From the NCBI RefSeq assembly GCF_018449655.1, contig NZ_JAAVUX010000010.1:1-64000 (forward strand): 64,000 nt of DNA. The letters run 5' to 3'. The notes under the pieces were generated by a model. It saw only the letters and a program-made list of their open reading frames with translations. It made no database searches and was not told where the DNA came from. The position numbers and the translations under genes are program-made. Each line of letters starts with the position of its first letter. Position 1 is the stretch's first letter. This DNA comes from Pseudomonas sp. dw_358. GTDB taxonomy: Bacteria; Pseudomonadota; Gammaproteobacteria; Pseudomonadales; Pseudomonadaceae. Shown here piece by piece: positions 26,552 to 35,252 of the stretch.

Positions 26552-27490
26552 GTGCCCGAGTTCGCCTACATCCTTAAACGCCTCGTGCTGATGATTCCAA
26601 CCCTGTTGGTGATTCTGCTGGTGACCTTCGTCATCGTCCGGCTGCTGCCGGGGGACCCCGCCAGCGCCATGATCGGCGACCGCAGCGTCGACGCCGATGT
26701 GTTGCGGATGAACACCGAACTGGGGCTGCATCAGTCGCTACCGGTGCAGTTCCTGCAATTCGCCGGGCACGTCATGAGCGGTAACCTGGGCATGTCCTAC
26801 GCCTTGCACACACCGGTCACGTCCGTGCTGGCCGAGCGCCTGCCGGTGACCCTGACGCTGACCGCCATGGCCGGGGTGCTGGCGCTGCTGCTGGCCATTC
26901 CGCTGGCGTTCGTCTCGGCGCTCAAGCGTCACAGCGCCACGGACCTGGCCATTCGCGGCTCGTTTCAGGTGGCCCTGTCGATGCCGGCCTTCTATATCGG
27001 CCTGGTGCTGTTGACGGTGTTTTCCGCCCACCTGCACTGGTTTCCGGTGGGCGGCTATGGCACCTCCTGGGGCGATAACCTCTACCACCTGTTCCTGCCG
27101 GCGCTGACCCTGGCCCTGAGCCTGGCCGCAGTGCTGATGAACAGCCTGCGCACCTCGATCATTGCTGTGCTCGACGCCGAATACGTCACCTTCGCTCGGG
27201 CCAAGGGCCTCAGTACCCGGGTTATCCTGATGCGCCACGTGATGCGCAACTCGTTGATCCCGACCCTGACCCTGTTCGCCCTGAACATCGGCACCATCAT
27301 CGGCAGCGCGGTGATCACTGAAACCGTGTTCGCGGTGCCGGGCATCTGCCGCTTGATGGTGGACAGCATCTTCAGCCGCGACTACCCGATGATTCAGGGG
27401 CTGGTGATCGTGCTGGCGGTGCTGGTGTCGGCGATTTTTCTGGTCACCGACGTGGTGCAGATGATGCTCGATCCCCGGAGAGCCCGCTGA
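26552..27490 (+). CDS. Peptide-type ABC transporter permease (DppB-like)
   Basis: A 312-residue inner-membrane permease with six predicted spans. The N-terminus is typical of DppB/GsiC proteins (LIPTLLVILLVTFVIVRLLPGDP-like start), and the EAA loop that docks the ATPase reads YVTFARAKGLSTRVILMRHV near residues 210-230. It starts with GTG 26552, seven bases after the binding-protein stop. The following permease gene shares one base with its stop codon (TGATG), so the set is translated together. Confidence 0.93.
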   Translation: MPEFAYILKRLVLMIPTLLVILLVTFVIVRLLPGDPASAMIGDRSVDADVLRMNTELGLHQSLPVQFLQFAGHVMSGNLGMSYALHTPVTSVLAERLPVTLTLTAMAGVLALLLAIPLAFVSALKRHSATDLAIRGSFQVALSMPAFYIGLVLLTVFSAHLHWFPVGGYGTSWGDNLYHLFLPALTLALSLAAVLMNSLRTSIIAVLDAEYVTFARAKGLSTRVILMRHVMRNSLIPTLTLFALNIGTIIGSAVITETVFAVPGICRLMVDSIFSRDYPMIQGLVIVLAVLVSAIFLVTDVVQMMLDPRRAR

Positions 27491-28344
27491 TGAGCACCGC
27501 CCTGCCCCGTACCCGTTCTGTCTGGAAGCTGTCGGTGAGGCGTCTGCCGCTGCCGCTGGCCATCGGCGGGCTGATCCTGCTGGCCAGTCTGGTCGCCGCC
27601 TGCTTCCCCGGTCTGATTGCGCCCTATAACCCTTTGGCATTCGATTACCACGCCATCCTCAAGCCGCCCAGCTGGGCGCACCTGTTCGGCACCGACAATT
27701 TTGGCCGGGATATTTTCTCCCGAGTGATCCATGCCTACCGCGTAGACTTGCAGATTGCCCTGTTCACCACCTTGTTTCCAATGCTGTTCGGCACCCTGGT
27801 CGGCCTGTTCGTCGGCTATTACGGCGGCCTGGCCGAAACCCTGTTTCACCGCGTGGTGGACGCGGTGGTGACCTTTCCGCTGTTGGTGCTGGTCATTGCC
27901 ATCGTTGCCATTCTGGGGCCGGGCCTCAATAGCATGTACATTGCCGTAGGCATCATCTATTGGGTGTTCTATGCCCGGCTGGTGGCCGGCGAAGTGGCGG
28001 TGCAACGGCGCCTGGACTACGTGGCGGCCGGTCAGGTCATGGGCTACAGCCACCTGCGCATTCTCCTGCGCCATGTGCTGCCCAACGTCATCACCGTGGC
28101 GCTGGTGTACTGGATGACCGACATGGCGCTATCGATCCTGCTGGGCTCCAGCCTGGGCTATCTGGGGCTCGGCGCACAGCCGCCGACCGCCGAATGGGGT
28201 GTGTTGATCGCCGCTGGCAAGAACTTTATGGACACCGCCTGGTGGATCACCATTTTTCCTGGCCTGGCCATTGTCCTGACCGGGCTGGGCTTCAGCCTGC
28301 TGGGCGAGGCCCTGGCCGAATGGCTACGGCCGGCGAGCCACTGA
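27490..28344 (+). CDS. Peptide-type ABC transporter permease (DppC-like)
   Basis: A 284-residue inner-membrane permease. An OppC_N-type N-terminal helix (residues 18-38) precedes the BPD_transp_1 domain; HLFGTDNFGRDIFSRVIHAYR is the family signature and YVAAGQVMGYSHLRILLRHV is the ATPase-coupling EAA loop. It pairs with the DppB-like permease encoded immediately upstream and shares one base with it. Confidence 0.93.
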   Translation: MSTALPRTRSVWKLSVRRLPLPLAIGGLILLASLVAACFPGLIAPYNPLAFDYHAILKPPSWAHLFGTDNFGRDIFSRVIHAYRVDLQIALFTTLFPMLFGTLVGLFVGYYGGLAETLFHRVVDAVVTFPLLVLVIAIVAILGPGLNSMYIAVGIIYWVFYARLVAGEVAVQRRLDYVAAGQVMGYSHLRILLRHVLPNVITVALVYWMTDMALSILLGSSLGYLGLGAQPPTAEWGVLIAAGKNFMDTAWWITIFPGLAIVLTGLGFSLLGEALAEWLRPASH

Positions 28345-28363
28345 ACCGATGAGGATGCCGCAC

Positions 28364-29407
28364 ATGCCCCCCCTTTCACCCGCCCTCGGTACGGCCGGCA
28401 AACACTTGGACGTGCGCGGGCTGACCACCCGCATTCGCACCGCACGGGGAGAGATCACCGCCATCGAAGACGTGAGCCTGACCCTCGCTCCGGGGGAGAT
28501 TCTCGGGCTGGTGGGCGAGTCCGGCTCAGGCAAGAGCGTGACCCTGCGCTCGCTGCTCAGCCTGCTGGGCCCGCGGGCCCGATCCACGGGCTCGGTGAAC
28601 TGGGGCGACGAAGACTTGCTCAGCCTGGGCGAGAAAAACCTGCGGCGCATTCGTGGCAGCGAGATCGCGATGATCTTTCAGGAGCCCATGATTGCCCTCA
28701 ACCCGGTGCTCACCGTGCACCGGCAGATTGATGAAAGCCTCTGCGCCCACACCGATTTCAACCGCGCGCAACGCCGCCAGCGCACCCTCGAACTGCTGGG
28801 TCTGGTGGGCATCCCCGATGCGCAGCGGCGGCTGGACGATTATCCGCATCAATTCTCCGGCGGCATGCGCCAGCGGGTGATGATAGCCGTGGCCCTGGCC
28901 GGCGCGCCGCAGTTGCTGTTGGCCGACGAGCCCACCACGGCCCTGGACGTGACCATTCAGGAGCAGATCATCAAACTGCTGCTCAGGCTGCGCGAGGAGC
29001 TTCACATGGGCATGATTTTCGTCACCCATGACCTCAGCGTGGTTGCCCAGCTCTGTGACCGGGTCGCGGTGATGTACGCCGGGCGCATCGTCGAAAGCGG
29101 TCCGGTCGGGGAGATTTTCCGCCGCCCACGGCACCCCTATACCCAGGGGTTGATGGCTTCGGTGCCGCGTCTGGGGGGCGAGCGTCTGCCGCTGCAATCG
29201 ATCGACGGCACCCCGCCGTCGCTGGCGGCCTTGCCCGGTGGTTGCAGCTTTCACCCACGTTGCAGCTATCGCAGCGAGTTGTGCCTGCGCGAAGTCCCGC
29301 CGCTGCTTACCCTGTCCGAAGGCCATGCCGCCGCCTGCCACCATGTGCAGGCCAGCGAACGGCTCAAGCAGGCCCGCCAGCCCAATGGAGACATGCGCCA
29401 TGCATGA
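28364..29407 (+). CDS. Peptide-type ABC transporter ATPase (DppD-like)
   Basis: A 347-residue ATP-binding subunit. The P-loop is GESGSGKSV, the signature HQFSGGMRQRVMIA and Walker B LLLADEPTTALDVT are intact, and the C-terminal oligopeptide extension (oligo_HPY, CSFHPRCSYRSELC) carries four Cys, which in some relatives bind an iron-sulfur cluster. ATG 28364 is preferred because GAGGA lies about eight bases before it; ATG 28349 is in frame but has no ribosome site. It overlaps the next ATPase gene by 8 bp. Confidence 0.93.
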   Translation: MPPLSPALGTAGKHLDVRGLTTRIRTARGEITAIEDVSLTLAPGEILGLVGESGSGKSVTLRSLLSLLGPRARSTGSVNWGDEDLLSLGEKNLRRIRGSEIAMIFQEPMIALNPVLTVHRQIDESLCAHTDFNRAQRRQRTLELLGLVGIPDAQRRLDDYPHQFSGGMRQRVMIAVALAGAPQLLLADEPTTALDVTIQEQIIKLLLRLREELHMGMIFVTHDLSVVAQLCDRVAVMYAGRIVESGPVGEIFRRPRHPYTQGLMASVPRLGGERLPLQSIDGTPPSLAALPGGCSFHPRCSYRSELCLREVPPLLTLSEGHAAACHHVQASERLKQARQPNGDMRHA

Positions 29408-30398
29408 CAACCCAGGCACCGTGACCCAGCCGATTCTCTGCGTGGAAGATGCGGTGGTGCACTTCCCCGTTCGCCAGACCCTGTGGCGACGGCTGCGCGG
29501 GCAGCCACGGCAATACGTGCAGGCCCTGAATCAGGTGCGCCTGGAGATCCATCGCGGTGAAACCCTGGGCATCGTCGGCGAGTCGGGCTGCGGCAAGTCC
29601 ACCCTCGCCCGCGCCCTGGTCGGCCTGCTGGACGCCACCGAGGGGCGCGTGCGCTTTCAAGGCAAGGACATCGCCGGCCTGCGAGGTGCCCAGCGCCGGG
29701 CCTTCAACCGGCAGGTGCAGATGATTTTCCAGGACCCCTACGGCTCGCTGAACCCGCGCATGACCGTTGGCCAGGTGCTGCACGAAGCGTTATCGGTGCA
29801 CCGCCTGTGCCCGCCCGCCGAAATCCCCGGGCGCATCGCGGCGCTGCTGGAGCTGGTGCGCCTGCCCGCCGACGCCAAGGACAAACTGCCCCACGAATTT
29901 TCCGGCGGCCAGCGCCAGCGCATCGGCATCAGCCGGGCGCTGGCGGTGGAGCCACAGGTGCTGGTGGCCGATGAGCTGGTCTCGGCGCTGGATGTGTCGG
30001 TGCAGGCGCAGGTGGTCAATCTACTGCTGGAGCTGCAGGACAAGCTGGGCCTGACGGTGCTGTTCGTCGCCCATGACCTGCGTCTGGTGCGGCACATTTC
30101 CCATCGCGTCGCCGTGATGTATCTGGGCGAAGTAGTGGAAGTGGGCGAGACCGAGGCGCTGTATGAAACGCCCCTGCACCCTTACACTCAGGCCTTGCTG
30201 CGAGCCGCCCCCAGCATGGACCCGGACGACCGCCAGCGCAGCGTCAGCCTGACCGGCGAGCTGCCCAGCCCGCTGTCGCCGCCCAGCGGCTGCCGTTTTC
30301 ACACCCGCTGCCCGCGCGCCGTGCCGCTGTGCAGTCAGCAACGTCCGATACTGAGCGCCAGACCTGGCGGCCAGCGGGTTGCGTGTCATCTGGCCTGA
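29400..30398 (+). CDS. Peptide-type ABC transporter ATPase (DppF-like)
   Basis: A 332-residue second ATP-binding subunit. The P-loop GESGCGKSTLARALVG, signature HEFSGGQRQRIGISRAL and Walker B VLVADELVSALDVSVQAQ are clear, with the C-terminal oligo_HPY motif CRFHTRCPRAVPLC. The Walker B region reads DELVSALD where most relatives have DEPVSALD (Pro to Leu), a small change at a conserved spot. The start at 29400 has GGAG nine bases upstream and lies inside the last codons of the preceding gene. Confidence 0.92.
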   Translation: MHDNPGTVTQPILCVEDAVVHFPVRQTLWRRLRGQPRQYVQALNQVRLEIHRGETLGIVGESGCGKSTLARALVGLLDATEGRVRFQGKDIAGLRGAQRRAFNRQVQMIFQDPYGSLNPRMTVGQVLHEALSVHRLCPPAEIPGRIAALLELVRLPADAKDKLPHEFSGGQRQRIGISRALAVEPQVLVADELVSALDVSVQAQVVNLLLELQDKLGLTVLFVAHDLRLVRHISHRVAVMYLGEVVEVGETEALYETPLHPYTQALLRAAPSMDPDDRQRSVSLTGELPSPLSPPSGCRFHTRCPRAVPLCSQQRPILSARPGGQRVACHLA

Positions 30399-30417
30399 TG
30401 GCCCCAAGGAGATTGCC

Positions 30418-31380
30418 ATGTCCAACCCTATTACCCTTGCCCTGCACGGTGGCTGCGGCGTCATGGCTCAGCAAGACCTGAGCCCGGAAGAGTGGCGCGC
30501 CGCGCGCCGCGACCTGGAACGGGCCCTGCGCGCCGGCTGGGCCGTGCTGCAAGCCCGAGGTTCGGCGTTGGATGCGGTGCAGGCGGCCGTGGTGGTGATG
30601 GAGGATTCCGAGCATTTCAATGCCGGCCATGGCGCTGCCCTCAACGCCGACGCCGAACATGAACTGGACGCTGCCATCATGGACGGTGCGACCCTGGCCG
30701 CCGGCGCGGTGTGCGCGGCCCGGCGCATTCGCAACCCGATCCTCGCCGCCCGGCACCTGCTGGAAGCTGGCGACAGCGTCCTGCTCGCCGCCGACGGCGC
30801 CGACGCCTATGCCGCGCGTCACGGGCTGCCTTGCGTCGACAACCCTTACTTCACCACCCCGCGGCGCGAGGCGGCACTGGCCAGCATGCGAGAGCACCAG
30901 CGTGCCGGCACCTTCAAAAGCGCCCGGGAATCGGAAAAGCACGGCACGGTCGGTGCTGTGGCCCTCGACGCGCATGGCCACCTGGCTGCGGCGACTTCCA
31001 CCGGCGGCTACACCAACAAGCCCGTCGGAAGGGTCGGCGACAGCCCGATCATCGGTGCCGGCACCTACGCCAGGGACGGCGTCTGCGCGGTCTCGGGCAC
31101 CGGCCAGGGCGAGTATTTCATCCGCCACGTGTTCGCCCATGACATTGCCGCGCGCATCGCCCATGGCCGCGAAGACCTGGGCTCGGCCGCCAGCCACCTG
31201 ATCAGGGGAGCCTTTGCCGAACACGGGGTGGGCGCCGGGGCGATCGCGATCGATGCCCAAGGCCGGGTCGCCGCGCCCTACAACACCCTCGGCATGTTTC
31301 GCGGTTGGGTTACCGGTGACGGAAAAGGTGTGGTGGCGAGCCATGAACGCCTGTTCGAGTTCGATTGCCAACCGGCCTGA
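30418..31380 (+). CDS. iaaA: Isoaspartyl peptidase/L-asparaginase (Ntn hydrolase)
   Basis: A 320-residue plant-type asparaginase, one residue shorter than E. coli IaaA. It is made as a precursor that cleaves itself before Thr177 (KHGTVGAVALD), which becomes the nucleophile; STGGYTNKPVGRVGDSP and SGTGQGEYFIR complete the active site. It hydrolyses beta-aspartyl dipeptides and asparagine in the cytosol. AAGGAG precedes the ATG, 19 bp after the transporter ATPase gene. In E. coli iaaA is likewise linked to a peptide-type importer (gsiABCD), which supports import and hydrolysis of isopeptides or related amides here. Confidence 0.92.
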   Translation: MSNPITLALHGGCGVMAQQDLSPEEWRAARRDLERALRAGWAVLQARGSALDAVQAAVVVMEDSEHFNAGHGAALNADAEHELDAAIMDGATLAAGAVCAARRIRNPILAARHLLEAGDSVLLAADGADAYAARHGLPCVDNPYFTTPRREAALASMREHQRAGTFKSARESEKHGTVGAVALDAHGHLAAATSTGGYTNKPVGRVGDSPIIGAGTYARDGVCAVSGTGQGEYFIRHVFAHDIAARIAHGREDLGSAASHLIRGAFAEHGVGAGAIAIDAQGRVAAPYNTLGMFRGWVTGDGKGVVASHERLFEFDCQPA

Positions 31381-31751
31381 GGCGCGCCTCCGTCAGGGCG
31401 CCCATAAATTGGCGGCTTTGAATTGACGCCACGGCCAGGCCCGGTCAAACCGCCCTGAAAGGGCTTGAAAACGTCCTGTCGTCGCCAAAAAAACGCCCCC
31501 GCCCAACGGTTGCCAACGCTCTGGCACAAGCTGCGCAGCCGACCTCGCCCTCCCCTCATCGCGCGCAGCGCCAAAGGTGGGCGCAATACCTGCATTACCC
31601 CACGCAAGCAATGTTTTGGCCGCCTGTGAAGCTGTTAAAGAATCCAGCTCAGAGGGGCGGCAGCCATGACAAAGCCCAATCATCCATCGAGTGGAATTGA
31701 GCTGGGCGCGCAGCCTCGGATCGAGCCTTGACGCGCCTCGGAGAACGGAAC
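31381..31751. other. Intergenic region between iaaA and the GH5 gene
   Basis: This 371-bp gap holds no gene I can support. It starts with the 12-bp palindrome GAGGCGCGCCTC (31380-31391) and contains a weak 5-bp stem (GCCCT/AGGGC near 31453-31465) without a T tract. The promoter of the GH5 gene should lie in its right half. Confidence 0.6.
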
Positions 31752-32786
31752 ATGAAAAAGTTGATAGTTGCCTTGATAGCGAGCGTTGTGTGGCTGGTCA
31801 TGCCATCAGCGAACGCTGCACAACCTTTGTCAGACGGCGGTGGCGCGCCCCTGATTCACCTGAACGTGGCCGCCGCCGGCTGGGGCGGGTCCGTCCTTCC
31901 CGGCGTGGCCGGCACCAACTACATTTTCCCCAGTGCTTCGTACCTGAACAAATGGCAGACCGCGGGCGTCAAGGTCATTCGCTTTTCGATCCTGTGGGAA
32001 CGGCTGCAACCGTCACCCCTGGGTTCGCTGGATCCGGCCTACGCCAAGGGCATCGACACCTTCCTGGCCCAGGCGGCGGAGCGCAACATGGGGGTGATCA
32101 TCGACATCCACAACTATGGTCGCTACTACGGCAAAATCCTCGGTACCACCGCAGCGCCCACCTCCTCCTACACCAACATCATGAAAAAAGTCGCGCAGCG
32201 CTGGGGCAACAACCCCGGCACCCACGGCTATGACCTGATGAACGAACCTTACGGGGATGCCGACAAGACCTGGAAAGGTATCGCCCAGGCGGGGATCAAT
32301 GCCATCCGCATGTATGACACCGTGCACCCGATCTACGTAGAGGGCCGTTCCTGGTCCAACACCACCCTGTACCCGGACCTCAACTCCGACCTGCTGCTGC
32401 TCAAGGACCCCAACAACAACCTGGTCTATTCCGCTCACCTGTACCTGGATGATGGCAGCAGCGGCGCCTACGCCAACCCCATTACCGGCACCTTCGACCC
32501 GATGATCGGCGTCAACCGGGCCAAGCCGTTCGTGGAGTGGCTCAAACGCAACAAGCTGCGCGGCCAACTGGGCGAGTTCGGCGTGCCGGACAACGATCCG
32601 CGCTGGCTGACGGCGATGGACAACCTGCTGTCCTATATGCACGACCAGTGCGTGCCGGTGGCCTATTGGGCGGCCGGGCCGTGGTGGGGTAATGACCCGG
32701 TGGCGATCGAGCCGATCAACGGCGTGGCACGGCCGCAGTGGCCGGTGTTGTCCAAGTGGTTGACGGCGGCTAACAACTGCCCTTGA
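31752..32786 (+). CDS. Secreted glycoside hydrolase family 5 (cellulase-like)
   Basis: A 344-residue exported enzyme with a signal peptide of about 22 residues (ending ANA) and a single GH5 (beta/alpha)8 barrel, without a carbohydrate-binding module. The acid/base is Glu165 in YDLMNEPYGD and the nucleophile Glu275 in GQLGEFGVPD; IIDIHNYGRYYG carries the conserved His-Asn before them. It should hydrolyse beta-1,4-glucan or a related beta-glycan. GGAG lies eight bases before ATG 31752. It stands alone, and converges with the galactose dehydrogenase gene at a perfect hairpin. Similar solitary cellulases in plant-associated pseudomonads act on self-made or plant cellulose (inference). Confidence 0.88.
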   Translation: MKKLIVALIASVVWLVMPSANAAQPLSDGGGAPLIHLNVAAAGWGGSVLPGVAGTNYIFPSASYLNKWQTAGVKVIRFSILWERLQPSPLGSLDPAYAKGIDTFLAQAAERNMGVIIDIHNYGRYYGKILGTTAAPTSSYTNIMKKVAQRWGNNPGTHGYDLMNEPYGDADKTWKGIAQAGINAIRMYDTVHPIYVEGRSWSNTTLYPDLNSDLLLLKDPNNNLVYSAHLYLDDGSSGAYANPITGTFDPMIGVNRAKPFVEWLKRNKLRGQLGEFGVPDNDPRWLTAMDNLLSYMHDQCVPVAYWAAGPWWGNDPVAIEPINGVARPQWPVLSKWLTAANNCP

Positions 32787-32794
32787 TCGAGCCG

Positions 32795-32830
32795 TTCCCG
32801 CTCAAGCTCGTGCGCGCTTGAGCGGGAACA
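32795..32830. terminator. Perfect hairpin between convergent GH5 and gal genes
   Basis: GTTCCCGCTCAAGC (32795-32808) and GCTTGAGCGGGAAC (32817-32830) pair over 14 bp with an 8-base loop. It lies midway between two converging stops and could terminate both transcripts. It lacks a T tract and resembles the GCTTGAGCGGGAA class of pseudomonad extragenic palindromes. Confidence 0.6.
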
Positions 32831-32841
32831 AGACAGCACGG

Positions 32842-33768
32842 TCAATCCTCGAACGCCTCCACGGCGTCCCGCGCGCCAATAAAGAAACTGTCCGCCACCA
32901 GCCGCAACGGCTGCAGGTCAGTGTCGCTGGCGCCGTCGCGCACCAGGCGCTGGAAGTGGCGATAGACGGCGGTGTACTCGCCCTCATCGGCCACCGGCTG
33001 CGCCACTCCGTCCACTTTCAGCACAGCGCCGCCCTGCTCCAGCAGCAGGGTCGCGCCCTGGGCCTGAATGCGGATCTGCCACAGTTCTTCCTGCCCATGA
33101 TCCCAATCGAATTCGGCGCGCACCGTCAGGCCGTTGGCATCGACGATGTCCAGTTCGGCGGCAATGGGGGCCTGTCGATTGGCAGGAATGCGCAACTGCG
33201 CGGCCTTGACGAACAGATTGTCGGGCAGCAGGTAGCTGAGGATCGACAAGGCATTGATGCCCGGATCGAACACCCCCAGACCACCCGGCTGCCAAATCCA
33301 CTGCTGGCCAGGGTGCCATTTGCGCACGTCTTCCTTCCAGAGCACCTCGACACTGTCCAGCTCGCGCTCGGACAACCAGTCGCGGGCGGCTTCCACCCCC
33401 GGAGCAAAACGCGAATGCCAGGCAAACAGGCAACTGACGCCCTGCACCCGCGCCTCTTCGACCAAGGCCATGGCCTCACCCAGCGTCGCACACGGCGGCT
33501 TCTCCACCAGCACGTGTTTGCCCGCCGCCAGCGCCTGGCTCACCAGGGCGTGGCGCCCCTGGGGCGGCGTACAGAAGGCAATGGCATCGAGGGTCGGGCC
33601 CTGTTCCAGCATATGGGCCAGGGACGTGAAATTTTCAACTCCCGGGCAAGCCTCACCCAGCGTCGCCACGGCCAGCAGTTCGTAGGCAGGGTTTGCACGA
33701 ATGGCTGGCACATGCTGGTCTTGCGCGATCTTGCCGTAACCGACCAGACCCAGACGAATTGGACGCAT
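32842..33768 (-). CDS. gal: D-galactose 1-dehydrogenase (also L-arabinose-active type)
   Basis: A 308-residue Gfo/Idh/MocA enzyme that oxidises D-galactose to galactono-lactone with NAD(P). The N-terminus IRLGLVGYGKIAQDQHVPAI, the intact catalytic EKP (residues 89-91), FAWHSRFAPGVEAARDWL and KEDVRKWHPGQ closely match, from memory, the characterised P. fluorescens galactose dehydrogenase, which also accepts L-arabinose. It would supply the first oxidative step for the sugar brought in by AraFGH and opened by the lactonase some 20 kb away. It is transcribed alone and the 79 bp to the next minus-strand gene suggest separate expression. Confidence 0.88.
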   Translation of the reverse strand: MRPIRLGLVGYGKIAQDQHVPAIRANPAYELLAVATLGEACPGVENFTSLAHMLEQGPTLDAIAFCTPPQGRHALVSQALAAGKHVLVEKPPCATLGEAMALVEEARVQGVSCLFAWHSRFAPGVEAARDWLSERELDSVEVLWKEDVRKWHPGQQWIWQPGGLGVFDPGINALSILSYLLPDNLFVKAAQLRIPANRQAPIAAELDIVDANGLTVRAEFDWDHGQEELWQIRIQAQGATLLLEQGGAVLKVDGVAQPVADEGEYTAVYRHFQRLVRDGASDTDLQPLRLVADSFFIGARDAVEAFED

Positions 33769-33847
33769 CGCAACACTCCCGTGATTTATTTTTATTGTTC
33801 AACTTTCATGACAGCACAGGGGTTATAGCAGCTATCCACTCAGATGT

Positions 33848-34273
33848 TTACTTGGCGAACAGCTGACTCATGTCCTTGAACGCCTTGAACTCCAGGGCAT
33901 TGCCGCAAGGGTCGAAGAGAAACATGGTGGCTTGCTCGCCCACCTGGCCCTTGAAGCGGATGTAGGGTTCGATGACGAACTTCGTGCCAAAGCCCTGCAA
34001 GCGCTCGGCCAGCGCTTCCCATTGCTCCCAGCCGAGGATGATGCCGAAGTGCGGGACCGGCACGTCATGACCGTCCACCGCGTTGGTGCCGGCGTGGGCC
34101 TGGGAGTCGGTTTTGGGGTGTTCGTGGATCACCAGCTGATGGCCGTAGAAGTCGAAATCCACCCAGTGCTCGCTGGAGCGCCCTTCAGGCAGGTTGAACA
34201 CCTCGCCGTAGAATTGACGAGCGGCGGCCAGATCGTAGACCGGAATGGCAAGGTGGAACGGCGACAGACTCAT
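33848..34273 (-). CDS. VOC-family (glyoxalase/dioxygenase fold) protein
   Basis: A 141-residue protein of the vicinal oxygen chelate superfamily, with paired beta-alpha-beta-beta-beta modules: FHLAIPVYDLAAARQFYGEVFNL-type start and FLFDPCGNALEFKAF end. Candidate metal ligands are His7, His78-region (PHFGI) and Glu in ALEFKAF. Relatives include ring-cleavage enzymes and glyoxalase-like proteins; the substrate is unknown. The start at 34273 has AGGAG seven bases upstream. It is divergent from a LysR gene across 115 bp, so it is probably the target of that regulator. Confidence 0.85.
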   Translation of the reverse strand: MSLSPFHLAIPVYDLAAARQFYGEVFNLPEGRSSEHWVDFDFYGHQLVIHEHPKTDSQAHAGTNAVDGHDVPVPHFGIILGWEQWEALAERLQGFGTKFVIEPYIRFKGQVGEQATMFLFDPCGNALEFKAFKDMSQLFAK

Positions 34274-34388
34274 GGGCATCTCCTGGGGGCGTGTACGGTG
34301 ACCGTATTCTGAGCACGCACAACTTTGTTGGAAAACGGATATATTTGCTGCCGAGCCACAATTATTTCGATCAATCGAGCCTTTGCCC

Positions 34389-35252
34389 ATGATCCGTGAA
34401 TTGAACACCCTGCTGACCGTGGCCCGTTTGGGCACCTTCGTTGCTGCGGGCAACCACATCGGCTTGACGCAATCGGCGGTCAGCGCGCAGATCCGCACGT
34501 TGGAGCACGCCCTCGGCACGCCATTATTCGACCGCAGCGGGCGCAAGGCCACGCTCAATGCCGCCGGGGAGCGCGCGCTGCCCATGGCCGAGCAGATCGT
34601 GCAGACCTTCCAGCGCCTGTGTACACCGGAGCAGGTCGACGGTTACCACGGCAGCCTGACCCTGGGTGCCATCGCTTCGGCTCAGACCGGCATGCTGCCC
34701 GCCGCGCTGGTGCGCCTGCGGGCGGCGGCGCCCCAGGTGGAGACTAAATTGGTGCCCGGCGTTTCACTCGATCTGCTCAGCGCGGTGGATGCCGGCGAGG
34801 TGGACTTGGCGATCATGATCCGCCCACCCTTCGCGGTGCCCAAGGAGTTACACGTGCAGGTGCTGGAACAGGAACCGTTTGTGCTGATCTGCCCCGTCCA
34901 CGTCAGCGGCGATAACCCGCTGACCCTGCTGCGCGAACAGCCGCTGGTGCGTTACGACCGACATTCGTTCGGCGGGCGGCTGGTCAGCCGGTTTCTGCGC
35001 GAACACAAGCTCGAGTCCCGTGCCAGCCTGGAACTGGACGAGTTGGATGCCATCGTGCGCATGGTCGAGGCCGGCCTCGGGGTATCGCTGATCCCCCGCG
35101 CCGGCCTGTGGTTGCAGGCCCCCTCGCGAGTGCGGGTGCTGGAACTGGGGCCGCTGACCTTCCACCGCGACCTGGTGCTGGTCATGCGCCATGCCCAGCG
35201 CCAGCAGCCCCTGCACCGGCTCTTCCGCGAATGCCTGTCAGATCGGCGGTGA
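34389..35252 (+). CDS. LysR-family transcriptional regulator (divergent from VOC gene)
   Basis: A 287-residue LTTR with the winged helix at residues 1-60 (HIGLTQSAVSAQIRTLEHAL) and a LysR_substrate domain thereafter. ATG 34389 is chosen over an upstream TTG. Its position divergent to the VOC-protein gene is the usual arrangement of an LTTR and its target. Its 3' end overlaps that of the converging trehalose synthase gene by 15 bp. Confidence 0.9.
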   Translation: MIRELNTLLTVARLGTFVAAGNHIGLTQSAVSAQIRTLEHALGTPLFDRSGRKATLNAAGERALPMAEQIVQTFQRLCTPEQVDGYHGSLTLGAIASAQTGMLPAALVRLRAAAPQVETKLVPGVSLDLLSAVDAGEVDLAIMIRPPFAVPKELHVQVLEQEPFVLICPVHVSGDNPLTLLREQPLVRYDRHSFGGRLVSRFLREHKLESRASLELDELDAIVRMVEAGLGVSLIPRAGLWLQAPSRVRVLELGPLTFHRDLVLVMRHAQRQQPLHRLFRECLSDRR

